The notes beneath the pieces were generated by a model, which was not told the DNA's origin, ran no database searches, and saw nothing but the letters and a program-made list of their open reading frames with translations. A stretch of DNA of 64,000 nucleotides from Pelobates cultripes. Taxonomy: Eukaryota; Chordata; Amphibia; Anura; Pelobatidae. Shown piece by piece: positions 36,762 through 48,052 of the stretch. Both the position numbers and the translations under genes were made by a program. The DNA is taken from positions 234,438,114 to 234,502,113 of the forward strand of contig OW240912.1 of the NCBI GenBank assembly GCA_933207985.1, in the 5' to 3' direction. Positions within the stretch are counted from its first letter, which is position 1. Each line of letters opens with the position of its first letter.

Positions 36762-37379
36762 GTGCGGGTGCCCATGCGCCCTCGAGAAGTCGGAGAGTCA
36801 CAGGTGTTGAATTTCCTGACTGGATGGCCAGACAACAAAGCTTTATCCCTAAAGCAACTCTCAGCTAAGCTGGTCATGCTGTTATGCCTAATCTCCTGTA
36901 AAAGAGTATCAGACGTTAGGGCCCTCGATGTCAACTCCCACTCCTTCTCCCCGGACGGAGTAGTCTTTGACATTTCGCGGAGGACAAAATCGTCCTCACG
37001 GTCGGTCCGATACCCGACCTTCCCCACAAAACCACTCCTGTGCCCAGTAGCATGTCTCAAAGCATACGAAGCTCGTACCGCTCCTCTCCGGACGGGTTCA
37101 GACCCCCAGCTCTTTATCTCCTTCCGCAAACCACATGCTCTGGTTCCCACTCCCACCTTGGCCCGCTGGGTCAAGTGGCTCATGTCCTTGGCGGGCATTG
37201 ATACCTCCATTTTTTCTCCGCATTCAGTTCGTGTCGCCATGGCCTCCAAAGCTTCCTCTGTGGGTTGTCATTTGGAAGATATATTGAAAGCAGCGGATTG
37301 GTCCACGGAAACTACTTTCCGTAATTTCTATTTCAAACCAATCCAACATTTCACAGAAGCCGTGATATCACAGCTTTAA
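36762..37379 (+). CDS. DIRS-type tyrosine recombinase, open frame
   Basis: This frame of 205 codons encodes the tyrosine recombinase that integrates DIRS retrotransposons as circular DNA. Family similarity begins near residue 15 (LNFLTGWPDN) and continues to the end. The first dozen residues come from the flanking repeat, so the ATG is probably not the native start. The catalytic set is visible: Arg48 in CKRVSDVRALDV, His154 and Arg157 in SPHSVRVAMASKA, and Tyr190 in TFRNFYFKP. No stop or frameshift interrupts it. The gag, RT and RNase H genes that should precede it are missing, replaced by a GC-rich repeat at about 36690-36790. The element's inverted 3' structures follow at 37395-38095. It is a 5'-truncated DIRS copy, and whether it is transcribed is unknown. 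Confidence 0.82.
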   Translation: MRVPMRPREVGESQVLNFLTGWPDNKALSLKQLSAKLVMLLCLISCKRVSDVRALDVNSHSFSPDGVVFDISRRTKSSSRSVRYPTFPTKPLLCPVACLKAYEARTAPLRTGSDPQLFISFRKPHALVPTPTLARWVKWLMSLAGIDTSIFSPHSVRVAMASKASSVGCHLEDILKAADWSTETTFRNFYFKPIQHFTEAVISQL

Positions 37380-38105
37380 ACTAGCATAATAAGAGCCTCC
37401 GGGTCTTTAATAAAATTCAAGGATTTTACAATTATCATGACGGAAAGTCACGATTTTCTAAAGACACGGAGGCAAGTATTATCCCACCCACCGGCCCCTA
37501 GACGGCTTAGATGTGGGTTCAGGTAAGTTAGGGACAACCCATGGTAAGTTCAATTTGACGTTACAGATGCCACTGCATACCTACATTACTCTAAAGTACT
37601 ACTTAATGAGGGGCTTTATTTGTCACTGTTATCGGCAGGCTACTAGTCTTTTTCATACTAAGTTTATGAATTGCTATCAATGTTTAATCGGAAGATCGAG
37701 CCTCTATAACCTGACAACCCTCGATTTCTGGAAATTACCATATTTTCTTGTTTCTTTTAGCATGACTTGGTTGAAAAGAAGTCTCTGAAGCTCAGGCATG
37801 AGTCTAGTTCGTTTGTTTGTCGTTCTTGTTTGGAATTGAATTATTCTTCGGTATTCGCAAGAAAGAGGAAGTGGTCATCGATGCTCCGCCTACTACAGGA
37901 GAGGGATGTCACTGATTGGAGGGTCATGTTGCTAAGCGAACATTGTCAGATATGATGTTTATAACTGTTCAAACGTTAAATTTTCAAATAATATTTCTTT
38001 GCTGCTGAGGGAATTAAAGAAAGAGCATAATACTCGCCTCCGTGTCTTTAATAAAATCATGACTTTCCGTCATGATAATTGTAAAATCCTTGAATTACTA
38101 CACAC
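37380..38105 (+). mobile_element. DIRS 3' region with internal complementary and terminal inverted repeats
   Basis: Just after the recombinase stop, GCCTCCGGGTCTTTA (37395-37409) pairs with TAAAGACACGGAGGC (37459-37473). The interior AAGGATTTTACAATTATCAT stretch at 37420-37439 and the following GACGGAAAGTCA recur inverted at about 38061-38092, and GCCTCCGTGTCTTTA recurs at 38036-38050. These are the inverted terminal and internal complementary repeats that DIRS elements use to form their circular intermediate. The right end is close to 38100. A homologous left terminus can be recognised near 47730-47790 (GGAGGC ... CAGCAGCA). Confidence 0.7.
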
Positions 38106-38465
38106 AAGTACACCACTGCATTCCAATGGCAACTACATACACCCCTACATGCACACAAATACTCTATACAAAAACATGCTTACAATCAAACATCAGCCTG
38201 GATCAAAAATATTGTATGGTGTTAAAGATTGTAAGGACTGCAAGTAGGTGCTGCAGCCAGTGCCATAACAATACTGAAAAGGCTAAGTGACTCCAATCTG
38301 CAGGGAAGCTAAAATGAAAGAAAGGGATAGAAAGGAAGTTGCAAGATATTAGACTGGTAACTCCTAGACAGTGGGGACTTATTCCTGGCAATATATAACA
38401 GTCTAGTATAGGCCTCAGTTTAATTTAGCATTAGAAATGATTCCAGTCTGTTGGAGAAAAGAAAC
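38106..38465. other. Noncoding stretch
   Basis: No gene or recognised repeat. Confidence 0.45.
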
Positions 38466-38560
38466 TTTTCAAATGATTTATCCACAGAAGTCACCACTCA
38501 AGTCTATGGGAATGTTTGTAGATAAATCATTTGAAAATATTGGAATAATTGTTGATGCTA
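38447..38560. mobile_element. Small hairpin MITE
   Basis: TTTTCAAATGATTTATC (38466-38482) is the exact reverse complement of GATAAATCATTTGAAAA (38521-38537), with a 38-bp loop. Termini are not clear. Confidence 0.6.
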
Positions 38561-38716
38561 ATTCAAATTAATCAAGACCGTGAACGGAAACAGACCAAGG
38601 TAAAAAATACAGAATAGTCACAAATTTAAAGCAGTGAATAAGCAAACAAGAAAATGCAACAACAAGTCCCAGTCAGGAAATAGAAACAGGAGCACAATTA
38701 ACAAGGGACCTTTCAG

Positions 38717-38852
38717 CAGGCCTAGGCAACCTTCAGCACTCCAGATGTTTTGGACTACAGCTCCCATTTTGCTTTGCCAGCATTATGGATGTAAAAGCCT
38801 TATGGGGGATGTAGTCCACAACAACTGGAGTGCCGAAGGTTGCCTATCCCTG
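38717..38852. mobile_element. hAT-like MITE (136 bp)
   Basis: CAGGCCTAGGCAACCTTCAG at the left and GAAGGTTGCCTATCCCTG at the right form an imperfect terminal inverted repeat, and the inner CACTCCAGATGTTTTGGACT and GTAGTCCACAACAACTGGAG blocks are also inverted. The ends begin CAG as in hAT elements. No 8-bp target duplication is visible. Confidence 0.7.
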
Positions 38853-39336
38853 AACTAGATGAAGCTATGCACTCAGACACAGGGCTAAAGTAGAGTCAAA
38901 TTAAAGGGTCTTTATGGACAATGCGATTCACCTGAAGACTACCAAAGATCTTGTTTGAGCACCAAAATGATAATCTATGCATGGTCACAGGTGGTATTGC
39001 AGGCTCACTGCATGCATACATCTGGAACCATGTGAAATGACCTGCGCTGGTATTGCATTCACACTTCAAGTATAGATACATCCAAAATATAAAGGATTCT
39101 TTTTTGTGTGATTTCATTATGACCTTTTTCTTGCATATTCCTGTGGCATAGCTTGATGGCTTGAGGTGAGGTGATTCAGGGAGATAAAGGCCATTTTTAT
39201 ACATATGGGTCCAAGAATAAACCAGCTTTATATGCCTGTTCCTTCATACTTCATGGACATAAAAACATAATTTAGCATACTGAAATGTCAAATTATACAT
39301 CATGTGCGTACAGTTGAGAAGCTGCAGAACACAGTA
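38853..39336. other. Noncoding stretch
   Basis: No gene or recognised repeat. Confidence 0.45.
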
Positions 39337-39779
39337 TTAAAGGGACACTATAATCACCCAGACCCCTTCAGCTCAATGAAGTGGTCTGGGTGCCAGGTCC
39401 CCCAGGTTTTAACCATTCAGAAGTAAACATAGCAGTTTCTGGGATACTGCTATGTTTACATTGCAGGGTTAATCCAGCCTCTAGTGGCTGTGTTCCTGAC
39501 AGCCGCTAGAGGCGCTTCTGCAACGCTGGTTGTGAAATGTCCATAAGAAAGCATTGAGAAATGCTCTCCTATGGACTGTTTGAATGCATTCCGCTCCACT
39601 CGGGAGCTGACGTCGGAGTGGGAGGAAAGGTCACCAGTGCCGAGGGAGCCCGGCGCTGGATTAAAGTAAGTAACTGAAAGGGGTTTTAACCTCTTCAGCG
39701 CCAAGGGAGGGGGGAACCTAAGGATTATATAGTGTCAGGAAAATTAGTTTGTTTTCTTGACACTATAGTGATCCTTTAA
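39337..39779 (-). mobile_element. T2-type TTAA MITE (443 bp)
   Basis: TTAA at 39337-39340 and 39776-39779. TIRs are AGGGACACTATAATCACC and AGGATCACTATAGTG (reverse complement). GACCCCTTCA / TGAAGTGGTC at one end and CAGGAAAATTAG / TTTTCTTGACA at the other form hairpins. It is the same family as 16053-16470, inverted. Confidence 0.85.
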
Positions 39780-39839
39780 TCAACCAAAAATGTAGCATTT
39801 TTATTTTTCAGATGTTAAACTATCATACTTTCAAGTTGC

Positions 39840-40104
39840 TTAACCCCTTAAGACTAAGCGGGTACGCCCTCCGGTCTTTCGTTACTTACCTGGGAGCCCC
39901 CCGCGGCACGTCCGTCCTCCTCGAAGCCCCCCGGCCATGTGAGAGTGGGGTCCTTGCGAGGATCCCACAATCACATGGCCGGGGGTAGCTGCCTCCTGCA
40001 TTGCAAGCAGGGGGGCTGCCTGTAATGACAGGTGGTCCCCCTGCTGGCTGAAAATAAAAGTAAAATAAATAAATAGTGTAAAAAAAATAATAATATATAC
40101 TTAG

Positions 40105-40138
<34 letters not shown>

Positions 40139-41770
40139 CTAAGTATATATATACACATATACATACACACACGTACACCGTCTAGGTGTATTTTACTATT
40201 AATATATATATATAATTATTGTTATATATATATTTATATATAATATAAAAAAAATAAAAATGTAAATACGTTAAAAAATAAAATTAAAAAAAAATTTAAA
40301 AATAAATAATTAAAAAAATATATAGATGTGTGTTATTTCGTTCTAACTGTATTGTGAAATTAATATATATATATATATATCAAAATACACGTAGAACGAA
40401 TATATATATATATATATATAAATATATACGTATATATCACTATATATACCTATATATATATAAATAAAAATATATTTTTTTAAACTATATAGATATATAC
40501 ATACACATATATTAATTCTACATATATATTTATGTAATATTTTTACATAATTAGGTATCTTAATTAATTACAATTAGCAGGACCTGCCTGACAACCCATG
40601 CCGAAAGTAAAGGGAATTTAATTTGCTAGCACTATATTTAACCCTATAACTTTCCGAGACACCATAAAACCTGTACATGGTGGGTACTGTTCTACTCGGG
40701 AAACTTCGCTGAACACAAATATTAGTGTTTCAAAACAGTAAAATGTATTACAACGATGATATCGCCAGTAAAAGTGAAGTTTTTTGCATTTTCCATGCAC
40801 AAACAGCACTTACACGGACGATATTATTGCTGTGATACTTTTTACTGTTTTGAAACACAAATATTTGTGTTCAGCGAAGTCTCCCGAGTACAACAGTACC
40901 CTCATGTACAGGTTTTATGGTGTTTTCAAAAGTTACAGCGTCAAATATAAGGCTTGCATTTCATTTTTTTCACATTAAAATTCGCCAGATTGGTTACGTT
41001 GCCTTTGAGACCCTATGGTAGCCCAAGAATGAAAATTACCCCTATGATGGCATACCATTTGCAATAGTAGACAACCCAAGGTATTGCAAACGGGGTATGT
41101 CCAGTCTTTTTAGTAGCCACTTAGTCACAAACACTGGCCAAAATTGGCGTTTTTTGCATTTTTCACACACAAACAAATACTAACGCTAACTTTGGCCAGT
41201 GTTTGTGACCAAATGGCTACTGACAAAGACTGGACATACCCCATTTGCAATACAGTGGGTTGTCTACTATTGCAAATGGTATGCCATTATGGGTGTAAAT
41301 TTAATTCCTGGGCTACTATAAAGTCCCAAAGGCAACGTAACCAATCTGGCGAATTTCAATTTCAAATGTAACGTGCTATATTTGACCCTGTAACTTCCCA
41401 AAACGCCATAAAACCTGTACATAGGGGGTACTGTTTTACACGTGAGACTTTGCTGAATACAAATATGTGTATTTTATTGCAGTAAAAGCAAACAGTATTA
41501 TGACATTGACCGTTAAAATGTCATGTAGAACTAAAAAAAATCGTATTTTCTCCCATTTTTTTCATATTAAATTATGTTTCATAGCTAAATATTTGATATT
41601 AAATGAAAGCCCTGTTTCCCCTGAATAAAATGATATATAATAAGGGTGGGTGCATTTACTATGAAAGAGGTGTATTACGGTTGGACAGACATGTAGTGCA
41701 AATGCCAGGTTTTGTTTACATTTTGTTTTGTTCACAACGTGTACATTTGGCTCCGTCCTTAAGGGGTTAA
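39840..41770. mobile_element. Multi-palindromic TTAA foldback element (1.93 kb)
   Basis: The termini are TTAACCCCTTAAGACTAAGC and, inverted, TTAACCCCTTAAGGACGGAG, with TTAA at both outer edges (39840-39843, 41767-41770). The interior is two successive large palindromes: one centred near 40790 (arms about 40660-40780 and 40800-40925) and one centred near 41175 (arms about 40905-41160 and 41190-41440), so the same block occurs in alternating orientation three times. A GC-rich hairpin lies at 39900-40030 (GGCCATGTGAGAG / AATCACATGGCC). It has no transposase. Relatives lie at 12055, 22468 and about 61215. Confidence 0.75.
40085..40510. repeat. AT-rich simple repeats and palindromic TA run
   Basis: A TA run at 40108-40133 is flanked by inverted TACTTAGATC / GATCTAAGTA. 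Further TA and TATATATAAA runs continue to 40510, with an inverted TCGTTCTA / TAGAACGA pair at 40338 and 40392. Confidence 0.85.
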
Positions 41771-44700
41771 ACTGCAAATATAAATGTTCCAGTTAATAAT
41801 AACAACAAATATAATGAAGAATTATGTTCCTTGTGTAAAAATTGCCCTAATTTACCATCTTTCACAGATGCTTAAATCCATAAAAGGGGAAATTCTTTAG
41901 AAGAAGAAATCTTAATGATAAGAGTATTTTAAGCACCCAGTCTTAAATTTGGATAGGGTGACTAGTAGTTCAGCAAGGGTAATCAGGTTTTTGCACACAA
42001 ATATAAAGCACCGCGCCTCCATTCTGTTTAAATGTACATAGGGATTTAGGCCAGAGCTCGAGTAACGTTCTCTTTGTTTAATCAGGTTTAACCTGTTAAA
42101 TTTAAAATGATACCTTCATGCAGTGCTGAATTGAGAAAAAAAAATTGAGCCAGGGCATTTTTTTTACTCACAGTGGCCAAGAAAGAAGGAGGCGGCGACA
42201 GAAGGGCGGGTGTTGTGTCATTACCAATGACAAGCTTCCCTCAAAGTGAGTATATTGGTTTAATGCTCTTTCAGGGCAACCCTTGCACAGAGCCCTGCTA
42301 AACAGCTCTCAAGAGAAAGGGCCCTGTATTTGTTCTGCACAGCGCAAGTGAATTTAATGACATGCTTGCGTTACGTTTTGTTGGTGACTTGTCCCAACAT
42401 GCAAAAACTCATTTCAGGGAGGTGGCTTCACGAGCAACTACGCCCCTCCCCCCCATGAGTGTACCTCCACGTCCCCCCCACATACCCCAAACATGTATAA
42501 CAAATACCTGTACATGACATTTAATCATGACAGAACACAACTCATGCACACACCTTAACACATAGATATACACGGTCATGGTCTTAAGCAGGTCAGATAA
42601 GAGACTTTGGCCAGGGTTAATGTTTGGTTCTTTCTTGGTAAGTTTAGACATAATAACGTAGCAGGAAATCATATAAATGCGATAATAGGTAGAAGGAAAA
42701 TAGGAGAACCTATAAACAAAATTATAGGCAATGGTAGAAGGAAAATCTATAAACGAAATTATAGGCAATAGGTAGAAGGTGACATAATAGAAATAGAGGT
42801 TTAGGCAATATGCCCTTGACAGGTTATTAACAGGATATAATAAGGATATAATTGGAATAAGAAATCTTATAGATTGAAAGTAAAGGATAATTAGAGAGAT
42901 AAGTAAAGCAGAACAGAACAGTAAGGTTTCAGAATTGCAAGTAAACTAGACTTGTATGGAATCAGCCCCCTGTTTGGAAGGAGCACAGATAATTCAGGTA
43001 AATAACACCATGCAATAATGGTTAGTAGTGTAGTTCAGGTTGGTATGAATCAAGTTGGTAAAGCAGGTTAGTAACAGTTAGGCTCTAAGAATTTTACAGG
43101 ATCTGTAACCCTTACGCTGCCATGGACTTATGCAGTTAACACATCCTGCTTTCCTTAATATTTGTGTACAATTAATGCAGACCAGTCATGATGAAGTTTA
43201 AAAAAGAAGTAACTCGTTAATGCATGTGCATTGTATTTTTTTATGAAACAAAACTTTTTTTTTTTTAGGGTGTATGCAACAAAAGACAAAATCAACCAAT
43301 CATAGATGTTCAGTGCAAAAAGTATAATAATTCATATAACATTACGTATTACATGAAAATCTACTGCGCATGTCTAGCACGTCTTCTCTAAACTATGCAA
43401 AGGTTATCTTGACCTGTGAGACAGAGAAACGGGAGGTTGTGCTTGCAAGATAGAAGACAGGGAATATAATTCTTGCTTTTAACCCCTGCAGATGTGGAAA
43501 GACTTAACTAAGACAAAAAGGCTTTTTAACCCTTTATTTATCTGTATCTATAACAAGTCCCCTTTTCTCTGGTACTGCAGGTGAGAGGTATCTCCGGATG
43601 TACTAATTACACCTGTGGGCCTTTAATTAGCCCTTTACCTCTTGTATGTATGTAGCAGGGAATTACGATGCCACATAAAACATAGATAACCCCAATAACG
43701 ACAGACAACTTAGTATGGCTGAACAGGCCACAGCATTTATTATAACAAATAAATTACTGCATAACACATCCATAACTTTATTTATTAAACTCTTCTTTCT
43801 GTTAGAAAGAAATCATAAATTAACATATACATATAATAACTAAAACATAGTGCTATGCAGAGACCCAACCGTCCTTGCCAATAAACATCCAGTGGTTCCT
43901 AATCACCACTTCCTCTCACCTCCCCCCTTGTCATAAAAAAATCATTCCAATGCCCGCCATCAGCCGACCTTATCCACGCTCGATGGGCACGATACCTCAG
44001 GCAACCTAATGTTTAACCTTTTGAAGCAGGGGAGGTTGAGACCTGCAAAACATAAAAACTTACTCCATCCTTAAACATAACCCCTCAAACTTAATTGGCA
44101 AGGACATACCCCCGGCTTGCTGTGACTAACTGAAACTACAAAGGGGTGGGCGGACGGGAAGCTGTTTGCTGGCCCGTATCCCAAGTGGCACTGAGGTAAG
44201 ACCTCCCCCACACTAACTCACATTAAACCTAACCCCTCATACACAATTCCCAAGTCACTCCCCTGCATCTATCCCCACACTCCTACATGTGCCCTTGTCC
44301 GCTTAGCTGCGCTGTCTCCCCAGGGCCTATTCCCTCCCCTTCCCCCCAACAAACCATCGAGGAAGACCTGTCCAGATATTTGTAGATACATGATAATACA
44401 TGTTATTCAATCCACAGCTCAGTATGCAATACATCTATAGGTTAATGCTTATATGTATAGCTCTGTTTGTCTAGGGGAATATTCACTAAGCATTGCATAG
44501 GTAAAATAATTAATTCTCCATCAATAACAAAGGTTGATATCATAGATCAGGTAGGTATAAAGCAGCTGGGTAAAGGTAAAGTAGATTAGTAGCATTGATC
44601 AGGTTGGTGCCAAGCAGCTTGGAAAGATAAAGTAGATAGGAGCCACAATCAGAAGCTCTTTCAGGTAGACCGTCAACTTCAATGTAAAGGCCCAGTATTG

Positions 44701-44867
44701 AGCTGGGTGTGGCCTTTTGTAGGATAATTAATCAGTCCAGGCAGGTGTGGTAGAGAGAAGGAAAGATCAGTCCTAGTGGTTAGGGAGGCCACTAGTGGTG
44801 GAAAACTGGAACTTGTAATGAAACAGAATAAAAGAAACATAATCTGGGTTGTCAGGATAGGATCCTG
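41771..44867. other. Noncoding stretch, origin uncertain
   Basis: No gene supported. A short tandem duplication (GTAGAAGGAAAAT ... ATTATAGGCAAT) lies at 42685-42775. Repeated GATCAGGTTGGT/CAGGTAGGT segments at 43035-43070 and 44550-44630 hint at a decayed retroelement. The C-rich block at 43880-44350 matches nothing that I recognise. Confidence 0.4.
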
Positions 44868-45093
44868 ACATACACACTGACACACACATGCACTGACATA
44901 TACACACCTTGACACACGGATACCCACACAGGCACAGACACACACAGATACCCAAATTGGCACATACAAACACAGATACACACAAAGACACATACACACA
45001 GATACCCACATGCCCATACACACACTCAGATACCCACACTGGCAAATTTACACACATATACACAGACACATACACACATAGATACTCACACTG

Positions 45094-45127
<34 letters not shown>

Positions 45128-45283
45128 TCAGATACCCACACAGATACCAACACTGGCACACACACAGACAGATACCCACAGACACATATACAGACAGATA
45201 CTCACACTGGCACATACACTCAGATACACACACACACACATACACTCAGATACACACACTGACATACACAGACACGTTATATT
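44868..45283. repeat. CA-rich minisatellite (CACAGATACCCACA units)
   Basis: Variable units around CACACAGATACCCACACTGG, with a (CA)n core at 45100-45127. Confidence 0.92.
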
Positions 45284-45780
45284 AACTTGATTTACAGCCA
45301 CCCTCCTGTTAGCTTACCTTTTTTGTCCTGGAGGGCGGCTTGCTTAGGGTCATTCTGAGGCTGATGGGAATGAGCATGTAGGAGCTCACTCCAGCCTCTC
45401 CTCTGCCTCCATGCTGCATGGGGTGGTGCTGCCTCCAGCCTCTTCCTGCTCCTCCTCCCTCCTGTGCGATACTCTGTGAAGCACTTCCTCCCAACCGGCT
45501 GATATCACAGGGGCCTGGTCAGGCTCTTAAAAGGCTGCGGCACCTGATCGGGACCCTGTTCATCGATAATATCTAACAGGTGGATAATCTGTAGGGGAGC
45601 ATTTATCATATAATATATCCCAGTAATCACACACAATCTTACATATATTGTGTGTGTGATTTCCAGGATATTCTATATCACTTGCGGGTGTCAGAGAGCA
45701 TTATTAAAAATACGGGACTACCGGGCGACTAGGGATGTCTGCTCTGGTGTTTTCAAAAGCAGGATACCAGAGGACAAATG
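45284..45780. repeat. GC-rich block, probable transposon terminus
   Basis: Noncoding C- and G-rich sequence following a CA minisatellite, the same arrangement as at 35 kb. I do not recognise its family. Confidence 0.4.
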
Positions 45781-45784
45781 GGCC

Positions 45785-46155
45785 ATGGGATGCATTGAGT
45801 GTGTGCATAGGGGTTGTAGTGTATGTATGTATTGATGGCGGAGTGTGTGTAGGCTGTAGAGAGTGTATGTTTGCTTACAGGGAATTAAGTGTGTGCATAG
45901 GAGATCTAGTGTGTGTGGAGGTAGTGCAATGTGTGTATAAGGGATATAAATATTATTATTATTATTATTTTATTATTATTTATATAGCACCAGCAAATTC
46001 CGGGATGTACAATGGGATATAATACATTAAAACTAAGTTGCTGCTCCCCTTCTACTGATAAGGGATATAATGTCTACAGTGAATCAAGTGTGTGAGGGGT
46101 GTGGTGGGTGTGTGGGGTGCGGTGCAGTATGTGTGTGTGTAGAGGTGTTGTGGGT
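45785..46155. repeat. GT-rich simple repeat
   Basis: Degenerate GTGTGTGCATAGG and GTGTATGT units, split by the short LINE insertion at 45950-46057. Confidence 0.7.
45950..46057 (-). mobile_element. 108-bp L2-like LINE 3' end with perfect 13-bp TSD
   Basis: TATTATTATTTATATAGCAC followed by CAGCAAATTCCGGGATGTAC matches the 3' tail of the L2-like element at 72-140, on the minus strand. ATAAGGGATATAA occurs directly on both sides (45937-45949 and 46058-46070), a 13-bp target-site duplication. It is an extremely 5'-truncated insertion. Confidence 0.78.
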
Positions 46156-46439
46156 GCTTCGCCTCATATAAAAAAAAGTAAAGCATATAAATGTAAATAT
46201 ATCGGTTATACTTACCAAAACCGGAATGATACTTGTATGCAAAGAAGGCACAAAAAATAGATACTAACTACTCAGTCAGAACTAATCATGCACTAAATAC
46301 CAGATCAAATAAATGAACTTCCTTATCAAAAGATGTACCTAACGTGCACCATATACCTCTTAGAAGTATCTTATATGTGACACCGTCAACTTACAATCAA
46401 GAGGTATATAATAACAGAACGTAATAAGGGTAAATTTTG

Positions 46440-46565
46440 TCTCTTCTCCAAGTAGCAATGATGATGTTTCTAGTCATTAAGTCCTTTTGGGGCTACAGTT
46501 TGTAGGATGTGTCTCCGAAACATCTCACGCTTAAGGAGTTCTTTGCCATGATACTCACCTTTCCT
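46440..46565 (-). pseudogene. Penelope-like element, C-terminal (GIY-YIG side) relic
   Basis: The minus strand encodes KELLKREMFRRHILQT then VAPKGLND and a stop. The pattern L-RE ... L-T-P-GLN is typical of the extreme C-terminus of Penelope-like proteins, after the GIY-YIG endonuclease. The endonuclease catalytic core itself is not visible. It fits as the distal end of the relic at 47290-47640 on the same strand. Confidence 0.55.
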
Positions 46566-46599
46566 TAGTGGAGGGGCATTGTCAATGCCCATGAGCAGA

Positions 46600-47190
46600 G
46601 AGAAACCATTGGGCCCTGTGTGAAACTGTCCTGGGGCCCCCTCTGTGTTTCATTCTTCCCAGCCCCTTTATGTTTCTCATTCTCCCCCCAGCCCCTCCAT
46701 GTGTCTCATTCTCGCTCCCCAGCTCCTCTGTGTGTATTTCATCTCCCCAGCCTTGCCATGTGTTTCATTCCCCCCAGTTCTTCCATGTGTCTCATCCCCT
46801 ATAGCCCCTCTGTGTGTCTCCAACCCCAACACTTTCATGTGTTTCATTTTTGCCCCACCACCTCCATTTGTCTAATTTCCTCCAAGCCCCTCCATGTGTC
46901 ATATTCTTCCCCTCAGATCCGCAATGTGTTTCATTCCCCCCAGCTCCTACATGTGTCTCACACCCCTCCCCCAGCTCCTCCATGTGTCTCATTCTCCCCC
47001 CAACCACTGCATGTGTCTCTTTTCCCCAGCTTCTCTACGTGTATTATTCACCCCCCCAGCGCCTAACTGTGTATCATTCTCACGAACTCCTCAATGTGTC
47101 TTTCCCTCCCAGCCCCTCTCATTCGCCCTAGCTCCCATGTGTCTCATTCACCCTCCATCCCTGTATGTGTCTTATTTCACCACATTCAGC
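46600..47190. repeat. C-rich minisatellite (CAGCCCCTCCATGTGTCTCA units)
   Basis: About 15 variable units of 30-45 bp around CCCAGCCCCTCCATGTGTCT and CATTCTCCCCCC. Open frames in it are artefacts. It begins just after a GGGCCCTGTGTGAAACTG-type transposon terminus (46612) and separates two Penelope-like fragments. Confidence 0.9.
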
Positions 47191-47289
47191 CCCTCCTTTT
47201 ATAGTGCTATATATAATAGAATTCTTTCCTTAACTTTTTGTATCTTCGATATTATGTCTGGTCTATCTTTCATAAGTTGGTAATACTTG

Positions 47290-47645
47290 CACTGGGTTTT
47301 TGAAGATGTAATCAGGTCATTATGCAATTGGCTCCAAAAGGTTGTCTGTAGCTGGTACTCTTGTGAATTTTAGGAATCGTATATATAATGGGCAGCTTGG
47401 AAATTCTTTAAATAAAAAATTGGCTAGATCAGGTGATATAGCTATTGTCAACCTATTCAGCTCCTTTAATGATGTTACTAAAGCCTTGATAAGGATCTTT
47501 AGTGAGGATTTGATATATTTTAACGTAACTCAGTTGTGTCAGTAATTCCTCACGGTAATAATTATAATCCATAATCACTATGCCTCCTCCTTTGTCCGCA
47601 GGTCTTGTAAAGATAGAGTTGTATGGTGCCAATCTTCAACTGTTC
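47290..47645 (-). pseudogene. Penelope-like element reverse transcriptase, N-terminal relic
   Basis: On the minus strand, downstream of YNSIFTRPADKGGG (about 47625-47590) comes IVIMDYNYYREELLTQLS, the conserved N-terminal block of Penelope-like RTs. After a stop and a frameshift, FKEFPSCP and then TIPKIHKS (about 47380-47350) match the next conserved block. The RT palm that should follow is missing; a minisatellite lies there instead. The element is therefore broken by deletion or insertion. The absence of LTR or LINE features nearby agrees with this call. Confidence 0.72.
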
Positions 47646-47699
47646 AATTTCCTACTTGAACAGTTGGGAGCCATTCGTAGGCACAAATTATAGTCCTTT

Positions 47700-48050
47700 G
47701 GTCAAAAGATCTTATTCATGATTTTATCACATGACAGGAGGCTTCATATTTGCATAACTTTCTTTACTGAAAACTCCAGCAGCATAGAAACATAACAACC
47801 AATCAGAAAAAACTTATGATACCCATAAAAGGCCCTGTCTATGACATCACTTCCTCTTTCTTTGCTGCTCCAGCCTACAAAAGTCAGAGTATTTTGCCTC
47901 TCTGGTATAACCTAGATTTTACATTGATTACATGATAATTATTTTGTCTTTATTTTAACTCTATTTCATCCTGGCCCTCTTATACCTGTCCCCTTCCCTC
48001 CTATACTTGTTTTACCTTCTCACAGTCTCTTGATATTTGACTGATTACTG
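47700..48050 (+). mobile_element. DIRS left terminal region
   Basis: ACAGGAGGCTTCATATTTGC, then CATAACTTTCTTTACTG and CAGCAGCATAG, align by eye with the inverted repeat of the DIRS copy at 38000-38040. The region leads into DIRS gag. The exact boundary is not visible. Confidence 0.5.
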
Positions 48051-48052
48051 TT

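Noticed and set aside
36554..37249. A 231-codon minus-strand frame
   Set aside because: It is the antisense of the DIRS recombinase, whose plus-strand motifs and catalytic residues are clear.
44679..45262. Cys/Val-rich frames on the minus strand and His/Thr-rich frames on the plus strand
   Set aside because: Simple-repeat artefacts of the CA-rich minisatellite.
46620..47283. Overlapping frames of 129-148 codons rich in Pro, Ser and Cys
   Set aside because: They come from the C-rich minisatellite (GTGTCTCATTCT-type units) and all three frames are open.
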